Source of the DNA: a virus
Strand: one strand, 5' to 3'
Length of the DNA: 37,748 nucleotides
IMG/VR virus record: IMGVR_UViG_3300024999_000229
Coordinates: 1-37,748 of that record
In this document: positions 24,676-32,463 of the stretch, one piece after another
Position numbering within the stretch: the first letter of the stretch is position 1
Layout: the number at the start of each line of letters is the position of its first letter
Made by a program: the position numbers and the translations under genes
Notes under the pieces: generated by a model
Told to the model about the DNA's origin: nothing
Database searches by the model: none
The model's input: only the letters and a program-made list of their open reading frames with translations

Positions 24676-26307
24676 TTATGCTGGTTGTTGTTTATTATAT
24701 TTTTCTAGGATTTGTTTTGCTAGGAGTTGGTGTTCTGGAGTATTGTCGTTTATTTTATTGTCTGCTATTCTATTTAGTAGTAAAATATCTTCATTACTTA
24801 CTTCATTTATATTATTCATAAAATATGTTAGTTGCATATTTCTGAACCCACCACCATACTTATGCATGACAGTAATAACTCTACTTAAATCCCTGCATAA
24901 TATACACTTATCTTTTAATTTCTGAATTTCAGGTCTATTTAATAACTTATTATATTTATCATGTAATAATCCAAAATACTCAAATATCTTATCTTCGTCC
25001 CAATATTTATTTGTTTTAAATTCCATAGGCATTCCTATTTTCTTAGAAAATTTACCATAATTACCATATCTTTTTACAATTTCTCTCATCAGTCTATTAT
25101 TTGCTTTTTCAACAACTTTCACCGTTGGCAAGTATTCATCATTAGTTGAATAGGACATAATTTTATCTATTAATTCTTGTTCATCTATTAAAGTGTATGG
25201 AATTATTTTTTCAACATCTATATTTTTATGTATACATTCGATTTTATCGCTAAATAATTCATAAAGGGCAGTTTGTATTTCTTCATACTTCTTATTATCA
25301 AAGAACTCAGGATATATGGATATTAGATTATGTTTATGCTTATCATATAATTTTATTTTAATGTCATGCGTTTCATTATAATTGTGGAATTGATCTTTAG
25401 ATTTACTTCTATAACCTCCCCAAATCTCTACCCACAACTTAGTATCATTTTGCAAAGATAGAACGAAGTCACAATTATAATTTCCATCTTCTTTTGGATT
25501 ATCTGATATCAAAACATTTCTATCTACTTTAACATATGAATTGTTTAAAATCCACTGGCTGAAAATATATTCGTAGGAAGAAGAATTGTAGTATCCAGAA
25601 TCATCGATCAAATCACCTTCGTCAACATAGTTTAACTTTCTCTTTATATCATAAATTCCACCATGATAATTAATATATTGTTGACCTATGCCCAATTCCT
25701 TTGTAATTTCTACTATAGTTGGAAATCTATTAAATTTGTTTATTAAAATTCTAATTTGAGTCTCAAATTTATTCCAGTCATCTAAATAATGTGGAGTTAA
25801 TTTATCACATATCTCAAATATATTATATCCCATCTCTTCAGCTAATGATGTTGGGGTTTCTTTGTTACGTAATATTTCTTTGTATAAATATTTATTATTT
25901 TTCCTCATATTAGTTATAGTTCCAAATTTCTCTATGTAATTCTTTAATCCTTTTAATCTGTTTTCTTTAAAAGTATAGTATCTCCTATCTGATATAGTTA
26001 ATAACCCATTATCATTTTTATATTTTAATTTATCATATTCTTTCTCATATCTGTGTTTGTAACATGTATCAGAAGGAAATTTTTCACGCTCTTTATTGTA
26101 TTTATAATATTGCTTTGGAAGTATTGTTTCTATCCCTTCTTTTAGACAATAATCACATAAACATTCTACTATCATATTAGAACCATTATACAAATCATCT
26201 ATTTTTATATGTATAATATCTCCAGATGAACAACTATGTCCTAGTTTATTATAATAAAATTTGTTTCTATTTGTTATTTCTACACTAACTTCTTTGGTTA
26301 TTAACAT
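24676..26307 (-). CDS. Large putative homing endonuclease (B), paralogue of A
   Basis: The start is placed at 26307, where AAGGAG is well spaced; a longer start at 26337 would overlap a hairpin region and lacks a site. The protein has 543 residues. The N-terminus has a cysteine cluster (VECLCDYC ... DTCYKH), probably zinc-binding. Homing-endonuclease-associated repeats follow, e.g. LINKFNRFPTIVEITKEL and, after the nuclease, VKRYGNYGKFSKKIGM. Residues about 246-335 are a probable PD-(D/E)XK-type nuclease: SYEYIFSQW, NCDFVLSL, LWVEIWGGY, then LISIYPEFF. The nuclease and the following repeat match those of nuclease A, so the two share one architecture. It is flanked by terminators and inserted between tail tube and fibre-like genes. 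The expected catalytic lysine is not evident. Confidence 0.75.
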   Translation of the reverse strand: MLITKEVSVEITNRNKFYYNKLGHSCSSGDIIHIKIDDLYNGSNMIVECLCDYCLKEGIETILPKQYYKYNKEREKFPSDTCYKHRYEKEYDKLKYKNDNGLLTISDRRYYTFKENRLKGLKNYIEKFGTITNMRKNNKYLYKEILRNKETPTSLAEEMGYNIFEICDKLTPHYLDDWNKFETQIRILINKFNRFPTIVEITKELGIGQQYINYHGGIYDIKRKLNYVDEGDLIDDSGYYNSSSYEYIFSQWILNNSYVKVDRNVLISDNPKEDGNYNCDFVLSLQNDTKLWVEIWGGYRSKSKDQFHNYNETHDIKIKLYDKHKHNLISIYPEFFDNKKYEEIQTALYELFSDKIECIHKNIDVEKIIPYTLIDEQELIDKIMSYSTNDEYLPTVKVVEKANNRLMREIVKRYGNYGKFSKKIGMPMEFKTNKYWDEDKIFEYFGLLHDKYNKLLNRPEIQKLKDKCILCRDLSRVITVMHKYGGGFRNMQLTYFMNNINEVSNEDILLLNRIADNKINDNTPEHQLLAKQILEKYNKQQPA

Positions 26308-26341
26308 TTTATCATTCTCCTTCCGAATCAGAGACATGGGA

Positions 26342-26375
26342 AAGAAGACTATATTTCGGATAATATAGTCTTCTT
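26342..26375 (-). terminator. Hairpin terminator after the tail tube gene
   Basis: Perfect 13-bp stem (arms 26342-26354 and 26363-26375, 8-base loop). The minus-strand tail is CTTTCCC, so the T-run is short. It lies about 60 bases past the tail tube stop. Confidence 0.7.
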
Positions 26376-26436
26376 AATTACTCTTATAAACTCGCGCAAA
26401 TTTATAAAAAACCATATGTAATTATTTATTGCTCAA

Positions 26437-27210
26437 CTAAGATAAAGGAATTCTAAGCAATTTACCAACAACAGTGGTCGTAGCTGGTTTAATAACCTTT
26501 AATTTTAAATTCTGTGTTGCAGCATTTTTCTCAGATGATGTATTAATTTGGAAAGATCCATTAGGAATAGCATTTGTAAACTGATATTGCAATTCAAATG
26601 GATTAGATTCGTTTTCATCTGTTTCAAAAGTAGAAAGAACTAATGTAACACCATGAGAGAATTTATTACTTTCCATTGTAAGTGTTTGAGTAGTAGCAGG
26701 AGTAGCATATTTATATGTTCTTACTTCATATAAATCACCAACCGCAACACCAGCAGAGTTAATTGTTACAACTTTTGCTGCAATAGTATAATTTGTAGTT
26801 ACCGCAATAATAGCACCATCTTCATCATAAATAGACAATCCACTAGCGGATGCTAAAGGTTCTTTTTCAAGAGTAAAACCCAAAGCAGTTCCAGCTCCTG
26901 TGCCATCTAAATCAACCACTTCATACCATTTTGGCATAGCATACCCAACACCTGCCCCAGTAGCAATAGATGTTCCAAACTGTTTAGCAATCCATTCAGG
27001 TTTCCACTCAATATCTGTTAAATCTACACTAATATCACGTTGTACATGGAGTGTAGCTTGTAAGGCATTTCCTTTACCTGCTCTAATTTCGACTTCAGAA
27101 ACAGCTATATCAATATTTGCACTTTGTAATGTAGTTGTTCCAGCAACACTACCATCCACATTATCCACCATAATGGCATCAAAAACGTCACAAACTAGTT
27201 TTTTTGACAT
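26437..27210 (-). CDS. Major tail tube protein
   Basis: This 257-residue, beta-rich protein opens with KKLVCDVFDAIMVD and SANIDIAVSEVEIRAGKGN, the pattern of Firmicutes siphovirus tail tube proteins. A middle segment (about 95-170, with GFTLEKEPLASASGLSIYDE and VVTINSAGVAVGD) looks like an Ig-like or inserted beta domain. The C-terminus returns to tube-type strands (FELQYQFTNAIPNGSFQIN). It polymerises around the tape measure to form the tail. The start has GGAGG. It follows the probable assembly gene by 16 bases and is followed by a hairpin, consistent with high expression. Confidence 0.8.
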   Translation of the reverse strand: MSKKLVCDVFDAIMVDNVDGSVAGTTTLQSANIDIAVSEVEIRAGKGNALQATLHVQRDISVDLTDIEWKPEWIAKQFGTSIATGAGVGYAMPKWYEVVDLDGTGAGTALGFTLEKEPLASASGLSIYDEDGAIIAVTTNYTIAAKVVTINSAGVAVGDLYEVRTYKYATPATTQTLTMESNKFSHGVTLVLSTFETDENESNPFELQYQFTNAIPNGSFQINTSSEKNAATQNLKLKVIKPATTTVVGKLLRIPLS

Positions 27211-27226
27211 TGTATAATTCCTCCTT

Positions 27227-27964
27227 TTATTTTAGTGCTTTATTTAATCCACCTAATTTATCTGAACTAACAAATAAATCATCATAAGGATTGTGAAAAA
27301 TATCTAAATCTTCGGCATAATCATCAAGTTTTAAATCAGCACCAACACACTTGAATTGAACATTTGTATCATACTCCACCATTTTCCTCAATCTATAAAA
27401 ATCAGAATAAATCTGATAGATTGTATAATTCTCTAAATCTGAATAATTTTTACCAGTACCAACTGAAACAGTAGTAATTATATCTTCCATTAAAATTTTA
27501 GAAGCATTTTTTTGTTTTGCTTTTAAAGCTTTTTGTGCCCAATCATTCATAAGTTTTGTTTTGTATATCTTTTGTTCATGTATTAGATTTTGTTTTAATA
27601 TTATATTTCTAATTTCTTCATAATTATAAATTGTAATAATATTAGAACTATCTACTATAAATCCTTCTATTTGTTCATTTGATATAAACTTAACATCTTG
27701 TCTAGTTATAATAGAAAAAATATCCTCTAATTTTTTTACTAACTCTTCTTGTGTTAATTGCAAATGTGGCAAACTGCTAAAAATTAATAGTAACAAAGGA
27801 TAATCTACATTTTCAAAATGATTCTTAGATATGTATAAAAGATGCGATGCTTCTATAAATTTATCGTAATCTTTTAATCTAACTGGATGAATGTATATTG
27901 GATTATCTTTATCAATTCCTTCTATGTAATCAGGTTGAGCAAAAATATATTTAAGTTCTGCCAT
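27227..27964 (-). CDS. Probable tail assembly protein
   Basis: This 245-residue helical protein opens with KYIFAQPDYIEGIDKDNPIY and HPVRLKDYDKFIEAS and ends with DDYAEDLDIFHNPYDDLF. Its central region is basic (KLMNDWAQKALKAKQKNASK). The sequence pattern recalls chaperone-like proteins encoded next to tail tube genes, but I cannot name a family confidently. The start is immediately next to the preceding stop (27965), so it is coupled to the tail completion gene. No membrane or catalytic motif is seen. Confidence 0.55.
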   Translation of the reverse strand: MAELKYIFAQPDYIEGIDKDNPIYIHPVRLKDYDKFIEASHLLYISKNHFENVDYPLLLLIFSSLPHLQLTQEELVKKLEDIFSIITRQDVKFISNEQIEGFIVDSSNIITIYNYEEIRNIILKQNLIHEQKIYKTKLMNDWAQKALKAKQKNASKILMEDIITTVSVGTGKNYSDLENYTIYQIYSDFYRLRKMVEYDTNVQFKCVGADLKLDDYAEDLDIFHNPYDDLFVSSDKLGGLNKALK

Positions 27965-28462
27965 TTATCTCAGTCCTTTTAAAGTTGAAGAATTAACTTC
28001 AATAAATAAAGTTAATCCAGAGTAAGTTTCATTAACTTTGTATGCTTTAAAATTAGTAATATTTACTTCTCCTAAACCAGCAACCTTTTGTCCGTCAACT
28101 AATTGTGCAAACTCATCACTTATTCTGTATGGTCTCAATTGTCCCATACCATTTAACTTCCAATAGAGATTTGGTACAATTATGTCTAAAGTAAAAACTA
28201 TGTCAGAAAGTGGCATTGATTTAAGAGAACCATTAAATGGATTTAAGAATACTTTAACCTGAGAATTTGTTAATACTGTTTCATCAAATAGAGTTAATAT
28301 TATATTTCCATTTACCATTAAGTCTTCTGTTACGTCAGATTCAGATAAAGGGTCATCTACTAAATGATAAATATATTTTGAGATATTTTGACTACCAAGT
28401 AACAAAGATAATAGTTTCACAAGATTATTTTCTATATGCTTAAATTTGAAAGATTTTTCTAT
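27965..28462 (-). CDS. Tail completion protein, start apparently AUA
   Basis: A GTG at 28420 would give 151 residues but has no ribosome site. The same frame is open upstream with a protein-like IEKSFKFKHIENNLVKLLSLLL; homologous Firmicutes proteins as I remember them begin with a similar KFKHIE-NL-KLLSLLL helix. A good site (AGAGGTGG) lies nine bases before ATA at 28462, and no ATG, GTG or TTG is available there. With the AUA start the protein has 165 residues: an N-terminal helix, KVFLNPFN, then DIVFTLDIIVPNLYWKLNG and IRPYRISDEF, the pattern of phage virion or tail completion proteins. It is adjacent to the neck and tail tube genes. Confidence 0.65.
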   Translation of the reverse strand: MEKSFKFKHIENNLVKLLSLLLGSQNISKYIYHLVDDPLSESDVTEDLMVNGNIILTLFDETVLTNSQVKVFLNPFNGSLKSMPLSDIVFTLDIIVPNLYWKLNGMGQLRPYRISDEFAQLVDGQKVAGLGEVNITNFKAYKVNETYSGLTLFIEVNSSTLKGLR

Positions 28463-28497
28463 GCTAACACACCACCTCTAGACTAAAAAATTATAGA

Positions 28498-29673
28498 CTA
28501 AAACAAACTCTTAATCTGAATCCTAAACCCACTACTAAATACTGTCTCACCAACATTTTTAACAAACAATCTAACATACCCTAACCCCAATCCCTTTACA
28601 ACACAACTATTCCCAACACCATCTTGACTTACAATACTCGCCAATACAGTCTCGCTAATTCCATCATCACTAGTCAAATAGAAAACTGATGTATCCGTAA
28701 TTGCAATTCCATTATCCTTAAATGTACAAGTATAAGTAGAAGAGTAAGTTTTAATTATTGAAATACTACCCAAATCAATCACTGCTGTATAATTATGCTT
28801 TTCTTCCTCAACAATTTCAATTCCAATACTATCCTGAATCAAATTATCATTGTCCAATTTGCAACTAATACTCACACCCCCTACAGATAAGAAACTTACT
28901 AATCCTGTGTTTGATACATTAGCAATTAAATTATTACTTGAGGTAAAAGTAAGCAAAGGAGATGTAATTATTGTTTCTCTATCTTTTACTTGAATATTTA
29001 ATTGTACAGGCGTATTAATGTCTGCTTGAATTGAATCACCATTTAAAATAGTAAGAGAATATGATGGAAATACTTGTTCAACTTCGCTATATACCATTTT
29101 TAAAATCAGCAAACCATTCACAGTAATATCATCAATATTTACCACCGTATAATTCCTCAATCCAATTTTGAACACATAATTCATTGGAATTTGTCTAGTG
29201 ATATCAGTATTGCTTATTTGTATTGCAATTTCTGAATCTAAAGTTGATATTATTTTTTGTTCATCTAGGGAGATTAAGCCTTTTGAGATTATGCAATGGA
29301 TTGTGTGGAGAGTTGATGTGGAGTCGTAGAATTGGATGGTGTTGTTGGATTTAATCATACTTGCAGTTTTATATGCTTGTAAATTATCAATATTGCTTAT
29401 AATAATCCATTTACTACCTTCCCATTCTACAATTGATCCAGTATTTACTACAGTTTCAATTGGCATATGAATCTTTTTATCATATTTTCCCTCATTTAAA
29501 GGATTTGAATGTGATTGAACTATTACTTGTGTTGTAATATCATCAATTATTGTACTGAAACCTTCTGCACTATAATATCTACGAACATCATAGTTTTCTT
29601 TTACATCTAATATTGTTTCTTCTTTAGCATAATAATTTGAACTATCTTCTATCCATTTTCTTCTAACATCCAT
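28498..29673 (-). CDS. Head closure/neck protein with Ig-like domains
   Basis: The protein has 391 residues. Residues about 1-200 have the head-closure pattern WIEDSSNYYAKEE, then VEWEGSKWIIISNIDNLQAY and MIKSNNTIQFYDSTSTLHTI. The C-terminal half has two Ig-like (Big_2/adhesion-type) beta domains: about 205-290 (LTILNGDSIQADINTPVQ, NTGLVSFLSVGGVSISC) and about 295-390. Such neck proteins seal the capsid portal and connect head to tail; displayed Ig domains often bind carbohydrates. The gene is unusual in base composition: its 3' end (28498-28650) is almost free of G on the plus strand, while 29255-29345 is almost free of C. Confidence 0.7.
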   Translation of the reverse strand: MDVRRKWIEDSSNYYAKEETILDVKENYDVRRYYSAEGFSTIIDDITTQVIVQSHSNPLNEGKYDKKIHMPIETVVNTGSIVEWEGSKWIIISNIDNLQAYKTASMIKSNNTIQFYDSTSTLHTIHCIISKGLISLDEQKIISTLDSEIAIQISNTDITRQIPMNYVFKIGLRNYTVVNIDDITVNGLLILKMVYSEVEQVFPSYSLTILNGDSIQADINTPVQLNIQVKDRETIITSPLLTFTSSNNLIANVSNTGLVSFLSVGGVSISCKLDNDNLIQDSIGIEIVEEEKHNYTAVIDLGSISIIKTYSSTYTCTFKDNGIAITDTSVFYLTSDDGISETVLASIVSQDGVGNSCVVKGLGLGYVRLFVKNVGETVFSSGFRIQIKSLF

Positions 29674-29692
29674 AAGAAATCACAACCTTATA

Positions 29693-29725
29693 GAATAGAG
29701 GATTAATTATTATAATCCTCTATTC
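29693..29725 (-). terminator. Intergenic hairpin
   Basis: Perfect 13-bp stem (arms 29693-29705 and 29713-29725, 7-base loop) between the 92-residue gene and the neck gene. No T-run follows on either strand, so it is more likely an attenuator or an RNA stability or processing element. Confidence 0.5.
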
Positions 29726-29753
29726 AAATTACATCATATTGTTTTTAATAAAA

Positions 29754-30032
29754 TTAGAATTCTGCTTTTGCTAATCCTTCAATCCTAAGATAAGACGCAT
29801 CTGCAGCAGCTTTATAGTATAATTTTCCAAAAGGTACTGCAATATTTTTTCTAGATTCTCCTGTTTTTAATACCATCAAATTATTAGATGCGTTTGCACT
29901 TGCCACGTCAAAAGACAAAGTAACTGTACTTGTACTATCGTTTACAATAAGATTAATAAAAGACATATCCAATGTGACATTTTGTTCTGCAATGTTCGCC
30001 GTTAAAGACCGTCCAATGAAATTAGTTGCCAT
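29754..30032 (-). CDS. Small virion protein, unknown
   Basis: A 92-residue protein, beta-rich, with phrases FIGRSLTANIAEQNVTLD and TGESRKNIAVPFGKLYYKAA. It has a strong ribosome site (AGAGGAG). It lies between the probable head fibre gene and the neck gene and is followed by a hairpin. Size and position fit a capsid decoration or accessory head protein, but nothing in the sequence proves it. Confidence 0.55.
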   Translation of the reverse strand: MATNFIGRSLTANIAEQNVTLDMSFINLIVNDSTSTVTLSFDVASANASNNLMVLKTGESRKNIAVPFGKLYYKAAADASYLRIEGLAKAEF

Positions 30033-30088
30033 TATTAAATCACTCCTCTTAATTATTTTTATTTAATCACAATTATAATTATTGCTTA

Positions 30089-30895
30089 TTATTCTACTGC
30101 CATTACTTGAACTACATTGGTAGCAGCCAAATGAGTAGCACCTGCTTGTAATACACGAACACGATTTGGACTTGTTTGAATAGATGCCTTATCTGTAATT
30201 GTACCAAGTAAAACTCCATCTGCATCAAAATAATTAACTAATATTTTAGTAGGTACAAATGGTATTGGTATATTGGTTTCAAGAGCTAAAACATCTTGTG
30301 CAGTAACAATACGGTCTATGACAACCATTTGTTTTATACCTGCATTAGATCCACCAACTGAGTTCTCTACAGTACAATTTGCTGCACTAGTTGTAGTAAT
30401 AGTAATATTTCCAGTAGTTCCAATTGCATCCCATGCCAATACAACGCTTGCACCATCTGCAGACAAAAATGCTGTAAAAGGAACTGTTGCTCTTGTGTCG
30501 CCATTAATTGCAGCAACTAAACTAGTCGCAGAGTTTGCCGCACTTGCACCGTTTGTCCAAACACCAGTTGTAGCTACTGCTACATCAGCTTCTTGATAAT
30601 CAACACCATTAATTACAACTTTCATTGCAGGTTCTCCAGTGGCATTAAAATCAATTACTGCTGTAGAAATTGTTCCAGGAAAATTAATCAAAGAATTGAT
30701 TTGCGTTGCAGTAGCAGTTACAGAAGTTCCTGCACCAGCACCTAGTTTTAAATCTACAACTGCTAGAACATCAACATTTTTGTTTGCTCCAACAACTACA
30801 GCTTTATTAGCTAATACTGTTCCTGCAGTTACTCCATCTAGGGTTATTTCTTCACTTTCAGATATTCTAATAAAATCAGAATCACTATATCCCAT
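30089..30895 (-). CDS. Head fibre or decoration protein
   Basis: This 268-residue protein is rich in A, T, V, G and N, with a fibre-like N-terminus (DGVTAGTVLANKAVVVGANK, then DLKLGAGAGTSVTATATQIN) as in Firmicutes phage head fibre and coat-associated proteins. The middle (about 85-185) is a beta domain, and the C-terminus has VVIDRIVTAQDVLALETN and VRVLQAGATHLAATN. It starts with AGGAGG. A surface-exposed head structure is inferred from composition and location downstream of the capsid gene. Confidence 0.6.
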   Translation of the reverse strand: MGYSDSDFIRISESEEITLDGVTAGTVLANKAVVVGANKNVDVLAVVDLKLGAGAGTSVTATATQINSLINFPGTISTAVIDFNATGEPAMKVVINGVDYQEADVAVATTGVWTNGASAANSATSLVAAINGDTRATVPFTAFLSADGASVVLAWDAIGTTGNITITTTSAANCTVENSVGGSNAGIKQMVVIDRIVTAQDVLALETNIPIPFVPTKILVNYFDADGVLLGTITDKASIQTSPNRVRVLQAGATHLAATNVVQVMAVE

Positions 30896-30943
30896 TATCT
30901 TTCCTCCTTTTTCTTGATTTTCTACTATTCTATTATTATTAAA

Positions 30944-31171
30944 TTACATAATCTCCCTCTCTAAATAAGGCATCCTCTTAATGAAGTTTGAAATGTTTAG
31001 AATCTCACCTCTTAGTTCAGGATAATTATGTAAAGAAATACCAAACTCTCTTTCAATCATATGCATTAAATGATTAATTTTTAGATATTCTTTCTTACAT
31101 AAATTTTCTAAACTAGTCTCATATTGTGGCGTTTTTATAAGAATTTTCTTATTGTTATTGTTATTATTCAT
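30944..31171 (-). CDS. Small protein of unknown function
   Basis: 75 residues with an asparagine- and lysine-rich start (MNNNNNNKK), then a helical region (LCKKEYLKINHLMHMIEREF) and a second helix. It starts 12 bases after the upstream stop, with GGTG before ATG. It may be a small connector or assembly protein; nothing else can be said. Confidence 0.55.
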   Translation of the reverse strand: MNNNNNNKKILIKTPQYETSLENLCKKEYLKINHLMHMIEREFGISLHNYPELRGEILNISNFIKRMPYLEREIM

Positions 31172-31182
31172 TTTTCACCAAC

Positions 31183-31866
31183 TCAATTATTACTATAAGA
31201 ATTAAATTCTTGCCTGAAATCTTTAATTTCTTCCTTTAAACTACTTAACATTAATGAATAAACTTTTAATTCTTCTACTTTACTTTCCAAACGATTAAAA
31301 TCTTTAGTTCCAATTTGCTTTTTTAGGCGAGACAATGGTTTTAATAAGTAGTCTAAATATGCCTTCTTCATATTTAATGAAATTAATTCAATTTCATCTA
31401 CATCTAAATCATTAAGCATTATTCCATCATATGTTTTGCTAACAATTAAATTCAAATTTGTATTGCTTGTATCTATAAATGTTAATGTAATAATATCTGT
31501 ATCAATTTTAGTAATTGTAAGCATAGGATTTTCAATATCATCTAGTTTAACTGTATAATTAGTATCTATTACTGATTTTATTTTTGTAGCAATCTGCAAT
31601 TTTGTATCAGTATTTAATAGTGCAATTGTATATGTATCAGAATTAATATTAAGACTAATATTTCCACTATTTTCTAATATTCCATAGATTATTAAAACTG
31701 CATTATCAGAATATAAAGTATAACCTAAATCATGTGGTGTAGTTTTGTAGCTATACCCTATTGCAGTTTCAAAAAATTCAAAAATTAAATCTTGTTTATA
31801 GGTAAAATCAACATCTGATACTTTTATAAGGAATTTATCGTAAACTTTTTGAAGTAAAGTTCCCAA
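31183..31866 (-). CDS. Head-tail adaptor (connector) with inserted domain
   Basis: The protein has 227 residues and a TTG start (TTG-GGA-ACT) preceded by GGAGGTGATATAGT. The ends are typical of helical connector proteins: LLQKVYDKFLIKVSDVDF at residues 4-21, and DVDEIELISLNMKKAYLDYL with KKQIGTKDFNRLESKVEELK at about 155-205. Between about 50 and 135 is an insert of short beta strands with many I/T/D residues that is not usual in this family. The protein should sit under the portal. The insert could be exposed at the neck, an inference from the layout. Confidence 0.6.
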   Translation of the reverse strand: MGTLLQKVYDKFLIKVSDVDFTYKQDLIFEFFETAIGYSYKTTPHDLGYTLYSDNAVLIIYGILENSGNISLNINSDTYTIALLNTDTKLQIATKIKSVIDTNYTVKLDDIENPMLTITKIDTDIITLTFIDTSNTNLNLIVSKTYDGIMLNDLDVDEIELISLNMKKAYLDYLLKPLSRLKKQIGTKDFNRLESKVEELKVYSLMLSSLKEEIKDFRQEFNSYSNN

Positions 31867-31895
31867 ACTATATCACCTCCAATGATTTATTATAT

Positions 31896-32384
31896 TTATT
31901 CTTTATCATCTGTTTTGTTAGTTTTGAATGAAAGACCTGTGAAATTTTCTAGAAATTGAATCTGATCATAATTATTTATCTTATTTTTCTTAGCATAATT
32001 AACTATTTTAGATTTTTCTTGATTTGTGATGATATTTTCAGTTACATGTTTTTTAAAAGTGCTAAATGTTTTATAATCAAATATTTCTTTACATTTTTCA
32101 TCACTTAGAATTAATTGAGTTCTTTTTTCTTCTTTGTTGTCGAAACCTAAATGCTCTCTCATTTCTGGATTGTGAATATAAACTCTCGCGTGCGACCCAA
32201 TATTGTCATTTCCGGAAAAGAAAAGATTATTATTCTGTACTTGTGTTTCAATTTCCATATTTGGAATATATACTGTCTGATTTGCTTTAATAAATTCATC
32301 TCCGTCCATGGAAAACCTCTCCCATGAGACATTCCAATCACATAAGTTTTGTACCTTTGAACGACTGTTCATATCAATTGCCAT
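31896..32384 (-). CDS. Virion-associated protein, unknown
   Basis: A 162-residue protein with a compact N-terminal region (NLCDWNVSWERF, NQTVYIPNMEIETQVQN, GSHARVYIHNPEMREHLGFD) and a charged helical C-terminus ending in KTNKTDDKE. I have seen similar proteins beside capsid genes of Firmicutes phages, where they have no assigned role. The start has GGAGGG. It follows the homing-type nuclease gene at 32450-33778, which probably inserted between it and the capsid gene. Confidence 0.6.
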   Translation of the reverse strand: MAIDMNSRSKVQNLCDWNVSWERFSMDGDEFIKANQTVYIPNMEIETQVQNNNLFFSGNDNIGSHARVYIHNPEMREHLGFDNKEEKRTQLILSDEKCKEIFDYKTFSTFKKHVTENIITNQEKSKIVNYAKKNKINNYDQIQFLENFTGLSFKTNKTDDKE

Positions 32385-32440
32385 TATTATTTATTCCCTC
32401 CATTTTTACCCTTTATTATTTTTTAGATTTTATATTACAA

Positions 32441-32463
32441 AAGAAGCATTTATATTGCTTCTT
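32441..32463 (-). terminator. Short terminator overlapping the end of nuclease gene C
   Basis: An 8-bp stem (arms 32441-32448 and 32456-32463) whose loop contains the stop codon, followed on the minus strand by TTTTG. A weak terminator. Confidence 0.45.

Noticed and set aside
30273-30917. Plus-strand alanine/valine-rich frames opposite the head fibre gene
   Set aside because: Antisense to an A/T/V-rich protein, which generates long open frames by composition; no ribosome site.
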